Below are positions 39,058 to 51,371 of a stretch of 64,000 bases of DNA, piece by piece. Origin of the DNA: Embiotoca jacksoni (lineage: Eukaryota > Chordata > Actinopteri > Embiotocidae); the NCBI GenBank assembly GCA_022577435.1, contig JAKOON010000004.1, positions 3,929,001-3,993,000 on the forward strand. Direction: 5' to 3'. The notes below the pieces were generated by a model. That model was given only the letters and a program-made list of their open reading frames with translations. It ran no database searches and had not been told where the DNA came from. Both the position numbers and the translations under genes were made by a program. Position 1 is the stretch's first letter. Every line of letters begins with the position of its first letter.

Positions 39058-41152
39058 ATGGGCCCTGCAATGGCGGTTCTGGTCGGTGGGGACCCGGGGA
39101 CTGGACAAGGGGCCGGTCAAGGAAGGCTGTCCTGGCCGGTTTTCCTGCTGACGCTGGCTGCTGTCACCTCCTCCTCTCTTTCAGCTTTGTCTCTGTACCA
39201 GCTGGTGGCTCTGAGAGCGGAGGTAGTAGGACTCAAAGCAGACGTCTGTCGCAGGAGAGTAGAGGGACAGGAAGCCAAGGACAGAGGCCAGGTGAGACGA
39301 CACCAGTCCTCAGGGACAAGCATGGCTGCACGGAGTTGTGTAGACGTGCAAAATGTTGTGTTTGACTTGCGTGTGTTGTGTCTCTAAGGACTTTATTCCG
39401 TTTGTACAGACTGGAAATGTGAGTAGCAGGAGAAGCAGCGAGGAGCCCCCGCACCAACCTGCGTCTCAACATGCCTTCACTCTGCTGAGGAGGAGGAGGA
39501 GGACGGTGTCTGAACCGGAGACGATAGGTAAGACACAAATGGTGCGCATGAGCCTGACTGATCACTGGTAACGTGTAACATGGAGTTATTACTTGCAATT
39601 TGTTCGTGTTTATACAAATATATCGGTTCACCTGCAAAACCAGTAGTGATATATACAATTTATATGTAACCGACTGCCTCTGGTGTTTATTTTTTTTATA
39701 CCATTATCATGTCCAATATATTTACATAGCTACAAATCATGTGATTGTCTGAGAGGGTTTTACACAACGATCCACACTGCCTGCCCTCAGAGCATTGAAA
39801 AGTAATGGAAAAGTTCCCCCAAAACACTGAGCTCTTCCAGACTAATAGGCAAGCATGCCTCACTTATCAGCTTTGGTGATAACCACACCTATGATGTCTC
39901 ATGACTCATGAGTCATGATATCTGGTGAGATATTGTTGCCATCCATGAGTCGACTTTGTTTATTTGTGGTGTAACTATACACAATTTAACAATCGAAAAA
40001 CGGTCTTGCTGTTGAGTGCTAACACTGACGCTGAAATATTGCCCGAAGAGAAAAAAAAAAAGGAAGGAGCAGAAGGAACAAGAACGGTAAAATGTTCAGA
40101 CTGTAAAGACACAGCTGTCCAAATTTTCTCTCATCTTTTCTCACAGTTTCTCAGCCCTGCCTGCAGTTGTTGGCAAACAATAGCAGAAAAACCATCAGGA
40201 AAGGTACAGTATGTCTGACCTCGGCCGGGACAGTTAAGTCTGTTTTTTGGTGAATTTCATGTCGATTTTATTTACATTGTACTAGTTTTCTTGGTCTTTG
40301 TGCTTTCAGAGATTTGACATGTTTTCTAATCTGATGTTATGTCTTGGATCAGAAATTTCCTCAGTGGTCTACACAGCTATCCCTTGGCAGGCTGGGCTGA
40401 GGAGAGGCTCTGCCCTGGAGGCCGACCAGGACCGCATGCTCGTCAGAGAGGAGGGCTACTATTTTGTGTACAGTCAGGTGCGTCCATCTGTGGTCATTTC
40501 AATGTTTTTCCACAGGGAGGTGCTGCTAGTCTGTTAGCAGATCACCAGATTTCTGTTCAACACAGTGCAGAAAAAAAAAAAAAAAAAGGGTGTGCTCCAT
40601 CAGAGCGTGCAGCTGGTGTAAGATAAAGAGAAAATGCAAATTGTGCATGTATGATTCATGAGGTAGTAAATGCTGTATTACCAATGCCGGTACTATACCT
40701 TGTGGTTTTAACGCAGTAATTCTTATGTGTGCAGGTCTACTACAAGGACAGTACCTTCGCAATGGGCCATGTGGTGATCCGGTGGAAGAGTAACGTTGTG
40801 GGTGATGACCCTTCGTTTGTGTGTCTGTTCCGCTGCATCCAGAGCATGGACCCCGTCTTCTCTTTCAACACCTGCTACACAGGAGGTGAGCCTGTGTTAT
40901 TGTTCCTGTCCAGCTATGTTCACCCTTTCAACAACAGCTGTTAAGGGTGTGTGTGTGGAATGACTGCACGTGTGTGTGTGTCACTAGCTGGGTTAAGGGT
41001 CATCGATGTTTTTCTGAAGTGACCATTTAAATCCTTCAGGTATTGCAAAGCTGGATGTCGGTGACTACTTGGAGCTTCTCATTCCTCGGTCTATGGCCAG
41101 CGTGTCCCTGGATGGAGAGTCCACCTTTCTGGGTGCTATCAAACTGGCTTAA
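39058..41152 (+). CDS. tnfsf13b: B-cell activating factor (BAFF, TNF superfamily member 13b), six coding exons
   Basis: BAFF is a type II membrane cytokine, released by furin-type cleavage, that supports B-cell survival through the BAFF receptor, TACI and BCMA. Coding exons are 39058-39291, 39410-39527 (or 39389-39527), 40147-40203, 40353-40477, 40735-40885 and 41040-41152. All are bounded by AG/GT with matching phases (0,1,1,0,1), giving 265 or 272 residues (human 285). Exon 1 encodes a short cytoplasmic tail and membrane helix (about 24-52). Exon 2 carries the stalk with an RRRRR furin-type site. Exons 3-6 encode the TNF homology domain: CLQLLANNS, then IPWQAGLRRGSALE, YYFVYSQ, DSTFAMGHVV, LFRCIQ...NTCYTGG (the conserved disulfide pair) and a C-terminus ending GAIKLA. 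The loop WKSNVVGDDPSF aligns without gaps to the human BAFF DE 'flap', which separates BAFF from APRIL. A second in-frame ATG at 39070 has a better context and may be the true start. Confidence 0.95.
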
Positions 41153-41700
41153 AGTGTGTCACCGGACAATGGACACAGTGGATGCTGTTGTAGGAAAGAG
41201 GTGCCACCGTTGAAGGTGATAGAGCAACACGACACAGTTCTAGCGACCTTGTCTGACTTTCAGTGTTGTGAGAAAAATACAGGAAGCAGTCATTTCTCCA
41301 CTGGCTGAATGATAGACTGTGTAACTCCTGACTTTTTCATGCTGAGCCGACAGGAACGGGATAATGAGTTGAGGCCATCATATTTACTCTTTAGCTTCAA
41401 TTGTGTTCATTTGTACCACACATCAAGACATACATTTGTATTTGTAACTGTCAGAATCAAGAATGCTTTTTTTTATATATATATATTTTTTTTAAATAAT
41501 CAGAAACATGACAAGGTCCATTTTTCTTCATTGTAATACTGTAAGGATCAATAATACAATCTTTCTTTCTGCAGCAGTAACATGACTGTGCCAATTAAAC
41601 AGTTCCCATTTTTATAGTTAATGATGTAGACATTTTAACATAATAAATGTCAAACCGATATCAAAATTCAGTTTCAATAAATTGACAATTCTTGCACAAG
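41153..41700 (+). other. tnfsf13b: tnfsf13b 3' UTR
   Basis: AT-rich sequence after the stop codon carries ATTTA-like stretches and AATAAA signals at 41642-41647 and 41676-41681. A further AATAAA occurs near 41949. The end is inferred from these signals only. Confidence 0.5.
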
Positions 41701-42704
41701 AGATTCGGGTTGGAGTTTGTTGGTCCATTGTTTAACCACAAGAAGGAAAGACTTATGTTTTGCAGAACTTAAATCTGCAATAGAAATCAGGCTGAGGTTG
41801 AGCAGGAACAGTGCCAGCATGTCTACATTTTACTCTTTTGCTGTGCCGTGACTTATTCTTGCGTCCCAGTTCTCTTTTCTTCCCACTCCATATCCGGTTG
41901 TCTGTGCTTTTCATGTATTTGTATTGCCCCCAGTGTTGTGTTTCACCAATAAATCAACACACAATTTGACTTACAAACCTTAGCGCCACAGTGGCCAAAA
42001 ACGCTTTGCCTTTCGAGGGTCAAAAACAGTGACCTTCCCTCCTGTAGCCTATCGGAGCTTTAGATATTAGTACAGCAACACCCAATGTACACTGAGTGAA
42101 AATTAATTTGGGATTATCCCAGCAATGTATTTGTCTACTATGTGGCTAAAGTCACCATTTGTCAGCCAGCTTCCTGTATCCATTTCGAATGAAAAGCCTT
42201 CCAGTGTTGAATTCATGGTGCAGTAATATACTACCAGGTTTTGAGCTGATCCTGTTCCTTTCGTATTTGAAAGTGTTGTGTTGACATGTGTTGTGAACAT
42301 CAGCAGCTCTTCATTGTATCTTTTATTCACTGTAAAAATACAGAAAGTTATACACAATGATTTGCTGATGCCAGTCGATACACACACCACCATGTGAATA
42401 GAACTGACTAGGAACAATGAAAATCAATCATAAGAACATATCTTTTAGCTTGAGGCAAAAGTGTAGGCAGATGATGTCTGTACTTTCAAAAGGAGCTGAT
42501 CAATGAATTTGTCGTGCCTCAGGAAATAGTGAAATATCTTCAGTGGGTAATTCTTTGGTTTATATTATGTATGGAGGCAGAGAAAGAGTTACGCCTGGGT
42601 TATACTTATGGACGATGGATTTCCATGACTTTTCCATAACTTTAAATCTATTTTCATTCCAGAATATCTTATGAATTCTGTGTATACAATTAAAAATCAC
42701 TCGG

Positions 42705-42741
<37 letters not shown>

Positions 42742-44060
42742 ATACTTTTGCAAATCCTGCTGTGAAACTGTTGACTGCTTAGTATCAATACATCCAAAAG
42801 TAAACCATAATAAACTTCTCACTGTCATTATAGCCTCGGTGTTTGACGATGCTGCTCCATACATTGTCCTTGAGATCATTGTCTTTGTCTTTTTTTGCTC
42901 TTTGTCATATAACCACTAGAGACACGAACCATCAACTTTGTCATGAGGGGTTTTGACGTGACCTCCGTTCTACTTCAACATGATTGGTTGATTCATTTAA
43001 TGAAAAGTAAAAGTGCAAGCTCTGAAACATTAACCTCCTTACAAAAAAAAGTTGCTTTTTTTGCTGTGGAATGTTCATGTTCTGTGAAAGTTCTCATGAC
43101 AAAAACAACATTTAAAAAAAAAAAAAATTGATTTGTGAATTGATTGCCGCAAAAAACACCCACAGTTTCTATTAAAATGTACTTTTTTACCTTTTAAAAC
43201 GATGTTTATTTAAAATGCTCTTGATTAGACAATTTAAGTTTTTTTAAATAAATGTATCATTTGTTTTAACTGTAAAAATAAAATTACTCTCGCAGTTTAT
43301 TTATTTTTTATTTTATTTTCTCTTCTTTCATTACAGAGGCTGGTTATTTTTGTACTAAAGTTTTCTCCTACCTGCCATACTCTGTCTGTCTCTTTGTGTA
43401 ACTCCCTCTCGCTAACAGGCCTTCTGTCCGTTGTGGCAAAGAGTTAGACAAAGCCCAGTGGGTGGTCACTTCTTCACCAGGCATTTTGCCCTTGGAGTCA
43501 TGGCTCCATTTGACAAGAACCGAAATCAAAGGAGGGGGAGGGAAGTAGAAAGTCTAAAATTGAAGACTTCAGAAAGAAAGATTTCCAACAGACTTAATGG
43601 ATGGCAGTAGATATTAATGGGAGAGGGAGTGGAAGAGAAGCAGGGAGACCATGATGCTAAAATGTATATAGAGCAGGCCAGACACGGGGACCCAGAAGTC
43701 AGAGCAGCTCTTTGATGATCTGGTAAACAGAGCAGGCGGCTGGACAAACAGCAATCGAGAAAAAAAAAAAGAAGGAGGAGGAGGGGAGTGGAGCACAGAC
43801 CTCTCCTATAAATGTGTCAAGCATGATGCTCCCCCTCCCTCTGGGCCAGAAATGTCTTTGTGTGGTACCATGGTGACGGCTTGTGTGTTGGCGGAAGCTG
43901 ATGTCATTGTAGGCTCGGCTCTCAAAAGAGAAACCAGCATCTGACCGGACAATCAGGAAATGAGACCTGCTGTGTACACATGCTGGCACTGTGTATAGTT
44001 CACACACTCACACACATGTGAGTACACAGAGTTGTATTATCACAAACATCTAAACATTCA

Positions 44061-44262
44061 AGGAAATTTTGAAAAATATACTTCTTTGCTTTCTTGCCAA
44101 GAGTTCATTTGAAAACAGCACTCTCATAATCCTATTTTCATGCTCGTGGGGTGAATATAAATCTAGAGCACCTAATTTAGCTTAGCACAGAGACCTACAG
44201 CAACTCGCTGTTCAATCTCAAAACAACCAGGCCAGCTGTAACTCTCTGTTTCCAGTTTGTTT
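44061..44262 (+). repeat. dispersed repeat, family B copy 3
   Basis: The words tttgctttcttgccaagagtt and agcactctcat, followed by ttagcttagcacagaga, match the other two copies in order and strand. The 3' part is diverged and ends near the words ctctgtttccagtttg. Confidence 0.55.
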
Positions 44263-45874
44263 AAGTTAAGGAAGCTGGCTGTTAGATATCAAATTGTACA
44301 GATAATACAGTACCAATCTTTCAATTTAATCTGTGTATTTTGTCCAAAAAAGACCTATCTAAAAAAATTAGCCAACACAAAAAACAAACATTTTAATAAT
44401 ATCTTTTTGAATTTTGTTTCAAAGCTACTAAAGGCATAGTCTAATCTGCAAACAGTTCTTCATAATTTCTTCCACTTAGTTGGAAGAAGTTGTTTGTCAG
44501 AAACAAATTATTTCTCAAGTTTTCCTGTGATGTCTATGGGCAAATTCCAAGAAATCATCAATTCCAGTTTCTATACTGTCTACTTAAGAAATTGACATCA
44601 TGTTTATGGGTTGTTTGTCCCTCTGATCCAGGAAAACATTCTCCACTCTCAGTCTTTTGAGCGCAAGACTTTCTTTAAATTTGGCACAACTATTCACTTT
44701 GACTCAAGGATGCACTAAGTGTTTGGGGTTCGAAGGTCAAGTTCTCCGTGACCTCACGTCCCTCCATCTGTCTAGACAGGCATGGATGTAAACTGCCACT
44801 TGACTGGCTGACAGGCGCATGCAACCGCGAGGCGGTAATTCGGCATTATGGATCTATAAGCATCTCTGTGTCCCCATCTGCACTCTCATTTCCTCCCTCT
44901 CTCCCTGTTTGGTAGCTTGGGTACAGGTCTGACTGATGAGAGGGGCTGAAAGTGATCCCTGAATCCTGATTATAAAACTGGGCATTCACTGTGTTTGCAA
45001 TAAACAAACACGTGCTGCAGCATTGTACACTGTCATACACATGTATACATGCGCGTTCACTGCCCTTCGATAAATACTATAAAATCTGCTGCGCTCACAT
45101 CGTCTCACTATGCTTTCATATTCTACATGGTTGTTTCATGTACATACTTGTGTAAAATTTGGGGATTACTTCGATCTGCTGCAGTCTGCCCAAAGTAATC
45201 AGGCTGATCCTGAGCCCCTCTGGCAGCAGCCCTGCATGGATTTCTCATTTAAGTGAGGATTTGGTTTATCAACAAACTGGATTGTGCCATTCGTTCCTCT
45301 AAATTCTAAACACCATGTTCTGTGATTGCCGTGGTGTTTTGTTTTTTTTCATAATTGATTCAGCAAGGAGACACTAAGTGTTTTTGATCTGTAAAACGTG
45401 ACCGACCCTGCAGAATAAGAGGTCTATTTGTTTTTAACAGTGTTACCATTTGATCGGGTTTAGTTTTCTTCCTCTGACTACATTAGATCTGCTCGAATAT
45501 AAGCTGATCTATAATTCATGTGGTTCTGCCTCTGCCCAGAATCAAACCATGATAAAACGGCAGGCGCGCAATCTGCACGTGTACGAGAAGAGCAAGAACA
45601 GAAAGTTGTCTCCGTTCAAGTTCTTCTTGATGAATCTTGCATTTTTTTCCTGGTATATTTCTCAAGGACTTGAGCCTCTTACAGAGCAGATGAAAAACAT
45701 CAGATGAGTGAGAGGAGAGAGCGAACAATTTTGGTTTGCCTCAACGCCCCCCCCCCCCCCCCCACCCCTCCCCACCATCTTCTCCATCTCCTGACTTCCA
45801 CTCTCTGTTCTGCTTCATCGCTCCAAGATGGAGCAGTGGAAGGCACACAGACAGACAGAAACATTTCCCTACAT

Positions 45875-45897
45875 GCACGCACGCACGCACAAACACG

Positions 45898-45982
<85 letters not shown>
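45875..45982. repeat. GCAC and CA compound microsatellite
   Basis: GCAC repeats with an AAAC break pass into about 40 CA units. Confidence 0.95.
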
Positions 45983-45984
<2 letters not shown>

Positions 45985-46389
45985 TTGGGGGCTGCTAGAC
46001 TGACTATAGTTTGTATACACTGTAAATATAAACTGCGTTTCCTCATGAATGACTGGCCAATTTCACACTGATTGCTCCACCGGTTTAACAGTAAAGATGC
46101 TGAATGTACAAAAGCACTAATAACAGAAATAACTGTGCTTTACTAAGAAGCCAGATGAGTGTAGATGTATTATTTTTTTATTCAGCTGTGCTTATTTATT
46201 TATTTATTTTTTCTCTCCACCGTCTCTGGAAACGTCTCAAAATGCGCCACAATTTGAGAACTCAGAGCTTTTGGAAAATTTGGAGGTCCAAAGTCGTGAG
46301 TAGTACGAGTGGGTTCATAAGGACTCTTCTCGTGAACACGACATACACGACCCCTTCTGAAGGTCGGCCTATGTTGTGTACCATTTTCA

Positions 46390-46690
46390 CCATAAGTTTT
46401 GCCTTTTAGCATGTTAACATTTGCTAATTAGCACTAAAGGCAAAAAAAGGCTCTAATTTTGCTGGTATTTTACCAGTATGTTATTATAAGGTAGGTTCAT
46501 TATAAAGTAGGTTTACTATAAAGTAGGTTTATTATAAATTACTAGGCAAATAGAAATTATGACCTAATAATAGTGTTTCAGGGAAAGTCATTTAAATCCA
46601 TCCTGAAGGTAACTTGAATGTTTGTACCAAATTTAACGGAAATCGATCCGATAGTTGCTGAGAAACTTCAGTCTGGAACGAAGTGGTAAA
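46390..46690 (-). repeat. dispersed repeat, family A copy 4 (inverted, interrupted)
   Basis: Read on the minus strand it gives the family words ttagtgctaattagcaaatg and then, 5' of these, ctgaagtttctcagcaacta and gttaaatttggtacaaac. So it is inverted relative to the copies at 9, 22 and 23 kb. A 16-bp minisatellite (46483-46540) sits inside it. Confidence 0.5.
46483..46540. repeat. 16-bp minisatellite, 3.6 units
   Basis: Three consecutive 16-base units (attataaggtaggttc, attataaagtaggttt, actataaagtaggttt) are followed by a partial fourth unit. The array lies inside an inverted dispersed repeat. Confidence 0.85.
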
Positions 46691-47038
46691 GTAGCTCTAC
46701 TCCGAGAATGACTTTAAATAAAACAGCAGTGAAATATTATTATAAAATGAAGATAGATGTGGATTAATATCACCCATGTCCCTCTGTGTGTGTGTCTCCT
46801 CTCTCCATGCACCAACCAGTCTTTGCCACGCTGATGAGGAAAACCACAAGGAAGGCTAAACGAAGAGGAGAAAGAAGTTGGGAGGATGAAAGCGGGAGAG
46901 ACGGCACGTAGCCGGTAGGAGATGTCCTCTTGTTCGCTACAACTGCTTTCTGCTGCTTTTTGTCCTTCTGCTTTACTACGCGGTATCACCTTCAATCCAT
47001 TGTCTGAGTGTTTGAGTACTCCTCCCCTACTACTCTAC

Positions 47039-47040
<2 letters not shown>

Positions 47041-47117
<77 letters not shown>
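47041..47117. repeat. CA microsatellite, 38 units
   Basis: Perfect CA array; a shorter one follows at 47295-47321 and another at 48013-48037. Confidence 0.95.
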
Positions 47118-47119
<2 letters not shown>

Positions 47120-48439
47120 AACAGGCGTAGTAGCGGTGTGTATGAAGTCCTGTGTCACTCATTCCCACCATCTGCTTATGGGCTCATGATAAACAGATGT
47201 AATTAGAGATTTAAACTGCTGTCTCCCTCACTTTCTGTTTCTCTCACACACTAACACACTCGCACTCATTAACTCCTCAATCTTTTTTCTCCCTCACACA
47301 CACACACACACACACACACACTTAGTAATGCTGTCTCTTCCTTTCAACTACTCCCCTTTTTTCCCCCAAACTGGCACCCCTTCCCCCTCCCCCCCGCCCT
47401 TTAACTCTCTCCCTCTCTGCCTCTCTGATGGGATGTCAGTGGAGGATTTTAGCCTATCGGTGTAGATGTAGAGGGAGCCGGGAGTTGATTTCTCTCTGGC
47501 TTTCTCTCCCTGAGTGTTTCAGATCTTTGCAGCTGAGACCAGATTGTCTCTGGATTTTATAGCTGGGAAGAAGTGCGGGGAAATGCCTGAGTAAGGTATG
47601 GTGCTAATTATCTACTGCTTCTGTGTGTGAATAGGTGAGAGTTTCTGTGTTTCTATTGGTCACATAAGGCCTGATGGCACACTGTTGGGCCTTTGGAAAA
47701 TAGTTTGGATTAAACATTGAAATATATGATTTTTAATCATCTTTTGGATGAATGTGTTTCTTCGTCCGAACAAACACCTCAGAGTCAAATGTCTACTTCT
47801 GTCTGCATTCATTCAGGTTTATGTATTTCCCAAAGAAAATACTATGTCTTTTCCTTGAATGTCGTTGTCTTTGTTCACTGTCTGTAGACTGGCCTTTGTT
47901 TCAATTCATTTGTTTTCACTCCTGTGTGCTGTTGTTTGCCCTGAGATGTTCATGTGTGCCGACTGGCAGAAAAAGGGAAACAGGTTTGTTGGCTTGTTCC
48001 CTGCACACACTGCACACACACACACACACACACACACTCCCCCCTCCAAAAACCCTTTGGGGTACTGAATGTCAGCTGGGAATCGTCCCAGTTTCAGAGG
48101 ACCTTGGGCGACGTTCACCTACACACTGTGTGGTTGTGTGACGTGTCCAATGTGTGCCTGTGTGTCAGTGTTTATAAAAAGTGAAGGGGGTAAAAGCAGG
48201 GAAGGAAAAATTAAAGACATAGGATTAGAGGCATACTATAGTAGTGGGCAGCCAGGAAAAAAAAACACAAGCGAAGACACAGAGAGGAGAATGGATTTTA
48301 TGGCCTGTGAAGCTTTTTCTTGGTGTGACATAGCTGAGCATCAGACAAGAACATAACTCTGGCCGTGTCTCTGAAAAACTCTGCTTTTGTTTCTCAGGAG
48401 CTCACAGATGGCTTCATTCAGCCCGATAGCCTACACACC

Positions 48440-48441
<2 letters not shown>

Positions 48442-48523
<82 letters not shown>
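48442..48523. repeat. TG microsatellite, 41 units, ending in GA repeats
   Basis: Perfect TG array passing into GAGAGAGA. A second TG array lies at 48707-48753. Confidence 0.95.
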
Positions 48524-48532
<9 letters not shown>

Positions 48533-48704
48533 AAGACCGTGTGTGTATGTGGGTTGAACTTGTTGGTGCTAAACCCCTGAGATGATCTGATTCTGAGTTG
48601 TGACTGTTAAACACTGCGTAAAAAAAAAAAATCAATCATGATGTGCAAGGAGGATCGGCCATTTCGGTCACAGCCTCCCTTTCAACAAGATGTCAAGAAG
48701 TGTG

Positions 48705-48706
<2 letters not shown>

Positions 48707-48753
<47 letters not shown>
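48707..48753. repeat. TG microsatellite, 23 units
   Basis: Perfect TG array about 180 bases after the preceding one. Confidence 0.95.
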
Positions 48754-48756
<3 letters not shown>

Positions 48757-50621
48757 ACACCCATCTGTCTTGCAGGTCTCTGTGTCTAGCAGCGCTGCCT
48801 TGAGGTATCATTCTCTTTTTAAACTGAAAAGATTATCTACACCACTCTGCTTCAACAGCACCATTTTCCAGCAGTAGCAATCCAGTTTCTTTCTTTCTTC
48901 TTCTATGCTTTTTCTTTTTGGAGTATGACTACACATGTTGCAGAGGTCTTTGGGTGTAGCTAGAATGAAGCTTACGTCTGAAGTCTGCAGTCTGCAGTCT
49001 ATTGCCTGCGTCAGGACGCCCAGTCCCCTGTGCTGTGGTCAGCTGTTGAGCCACATGGTCTCAAGATTTAGTCACCAACCCCTCCCTGATAATTATGGGT
49101 TGATTTATGGGCTGGAGGGGACGATGACGAAGATGAGGATGAGGGGGAGCTGGGACGGCTCTGTGTGACTTCTCCTTGCAAGAGAGGTTTTTGATGGATC
49201 TGCCGTTGCCAGAACTCCTTAGGTGATCAAGGAATATACAGGCCACTCACTGTTTCACTCATGTAAAGCATTCCACCGGCTGTGCTGCAATGAGCCCTGT
49301 CGCTTCAGCGAGACTTAAATGACACCATTCTTGTATGATTAAGGAGGGGAACACTTAACCGCAGAGGTCTGTGAGAGAGAGCTGTGAAAGTCAAGGCTGC
49401 ATAAAATTGAGAAAGGTAGAAAAAAAAAAACGCCACCAGCATAACCTTGAGTCTTCTAATCTGCTATCCGATGAATCAAATCAAACTTTACAAGAAAATC
49501 CTCAAAACTGAGAGGGCCTTGTGTCAGCAAAAGCCTTTGTCTACATTTTCTACGTGTGACCCGTGGTCTGTCCACCAGCCGATCTATTCTTAGGATTTGG
49601 GATTTGGGACTGGAGCGTTACCACGCGTACTGGATTTCCCTTGCAGCTCTTCTGACAGACAGTCTCCCAGTCCCTTAGAAAAAACAAACACACACACAGA
49701 CACTGAGTAGATAGATGCATTTCATGTGCCTGATGTCAGAAGGCAGACAGCTGACTGGGCAGACAAAAGAGGGGGTAGGATGGGATTAAGGGGGTTACCG
49801 CTCATCTGGGGAAGCCATAGATTCATTTCACCCGTAATCTGATTAGTGCAAACTGTAATCCAAACCAATATGTGCTATTTATAATTAGTGAACTATGCCT
49901 TGAGAGAGATGCCTGTGATTTTTTTATTGGAAGCCATGAGTTGTGTTTAAGACTGCAACTACGTTATATAGACTGAATTGTTCAGTCTATAATTTTCAAA
50001 ATAAATGAATGAAAACATTCCTGAGCCATGGGAAATACCGTAATGTATTTTTTCTGACCAACAGCAGAGCTATTTCATTTACACTTTATAAATGAGATAA
50101 AATCAGCAAATTTGTGAAAGAATAATCCACTGATTTAGCATTACTCTTGTGACAGACTGTTAAAAAAAAAAATTAAAAAAAAAAAAAAAAATGAAGCTGT
50201 AAAAATAGATATAGTCTTCTTCCTTGTCAAAGCCTTGCGCCTACATTACCCACAATGCAACACACAGCTTAGTTGGAGAGATTTGGGGAGCGTGTAACCT
50301 CAAGCCAATAGCCTCAAGCAAAGATGAGAAGCGAGCTTCATACGCAGAGTAAGCTCATTAGGGCACGAGCACCGATGGTGAGAAAGCCCTGATGTTCTTC
50401 AAGGAATTATTATTCCGCATTATTATTATTCTCCGTAAACAACTACATTTTAAACAACTCCTCCTACAGATTTTGTCAGACCGACTTGAAATTTAGTCTG
50501 TGCACTCTTAACATGATTGGAATTAAAAGTTATAGCATGTCGTCCAAAAAGTGACCCAAAAATGACTTTTCAGTCACTTTTTGCTATTGTATGACTTTTT
50601 TTTTTCTTAAATTATGACAAA

Positions 50622-50691
50622 GGGGGGATGGAACCCTAAACCTTTGTACTAGAAGGAATCAGCATGTACCACTGCACCACCAATCTTCCCA
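50622..50691 (-). repeat. tRNA-like unit, minus strand
   Basis: Read on the minus strand this gives TGGTGCAGTGGTaca (A-box-like) and, about 40 bases on, GGGTTCCATCC (B-box-like). It does not fold as a normal tRNA and lacks an aminoacyl-stem match. It is a SINE-type or tRNA-derived piece within the composite repeat. Confidence 0.5.
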
Positions 50692-51303
50692 GGGTCAGTC
50701 TGCATTGTGACAAATCTTTGGCCCACTACAATCTATAACTCCACCGTCCACAAATATTCATTCAAATGCGACCAAAATTGCCAAAGAAATTCTTTGGATA
50801 GTAGATATACATCTTTTCAAGGAGGTGATATGAAATATCTTCCTGTAATGTGTAGTGGATGCAAAACTTTTTCAATTTCTCCAAACGTTTCAACTTCACT
50901 AAAAGTTGAATCACCATCAACAGGCCAAGGTGGAATTTGAGCCATTAATAGCAACCTTGGTGAAGTAGAATCTTTTACTTGTTGGGTTAACCAGACTGTC
51001 AAGGTAATACACATGGTCCACAGAGGGCGATTCCCCCTAAGGGTAAACCACACAGTTTAAGGAGTGCCAGGTTAATGGTGGGCAAATCCCTGTAAGGGTA
51101 ATCCACACGGGTTCTGGTTTACATTGTGAATACACTCATACTGATACTAAACCAAAGTTCAAAAATACAACTCAATAACAAAAAATGAAGGGTGTGAATT
51201 TCAGTCTGAACTACCTCAAACTTTATCCCCCAAAATTCCTTTAATACATTTTAATGCTATAGTATGACTTTTTTTTTTAAAAATATTTCCAACAACACCA
51301 CTA

Positions 51304-51371
51304 CAGTGGTGCAGTGGTTAGAGCTGTTACCTCACAGTGAGAAGTAACTGGGTTTGATCCCCACTTGAGGC
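51304..51371 (+). repeat. tRNA-like unit, plus strand
   Basis: TGGTGCAGTGGTTAGAGC (A-box-like) followed by GGGTTTGATCC (B-box-like) matches the head of a common fish repeat (GTGGTTAGCACTG...CCTCACAG type). It is inverted relative to the unit at 50622-50691. It is not a functional tRNA gene. Confidence 0.55.

Noticed and set aside
40310..40352. Alternative upstream acceptor (ctttcag at about 40310) for tnfsf13b exon 4
   Set aside because: Joining exon 3 to this acceptor creates an immediate in-frame stop. The acceptor at 40352 keeps phase and gives the conserved BAFF sequence.
51304..51371. Functional tRNA gene
   Set aside because: A- and B-box-like words are present, but no acceptor-stem pairing or standard anticodon arm can be drawn, and the unit sits within a dispersed repeat.
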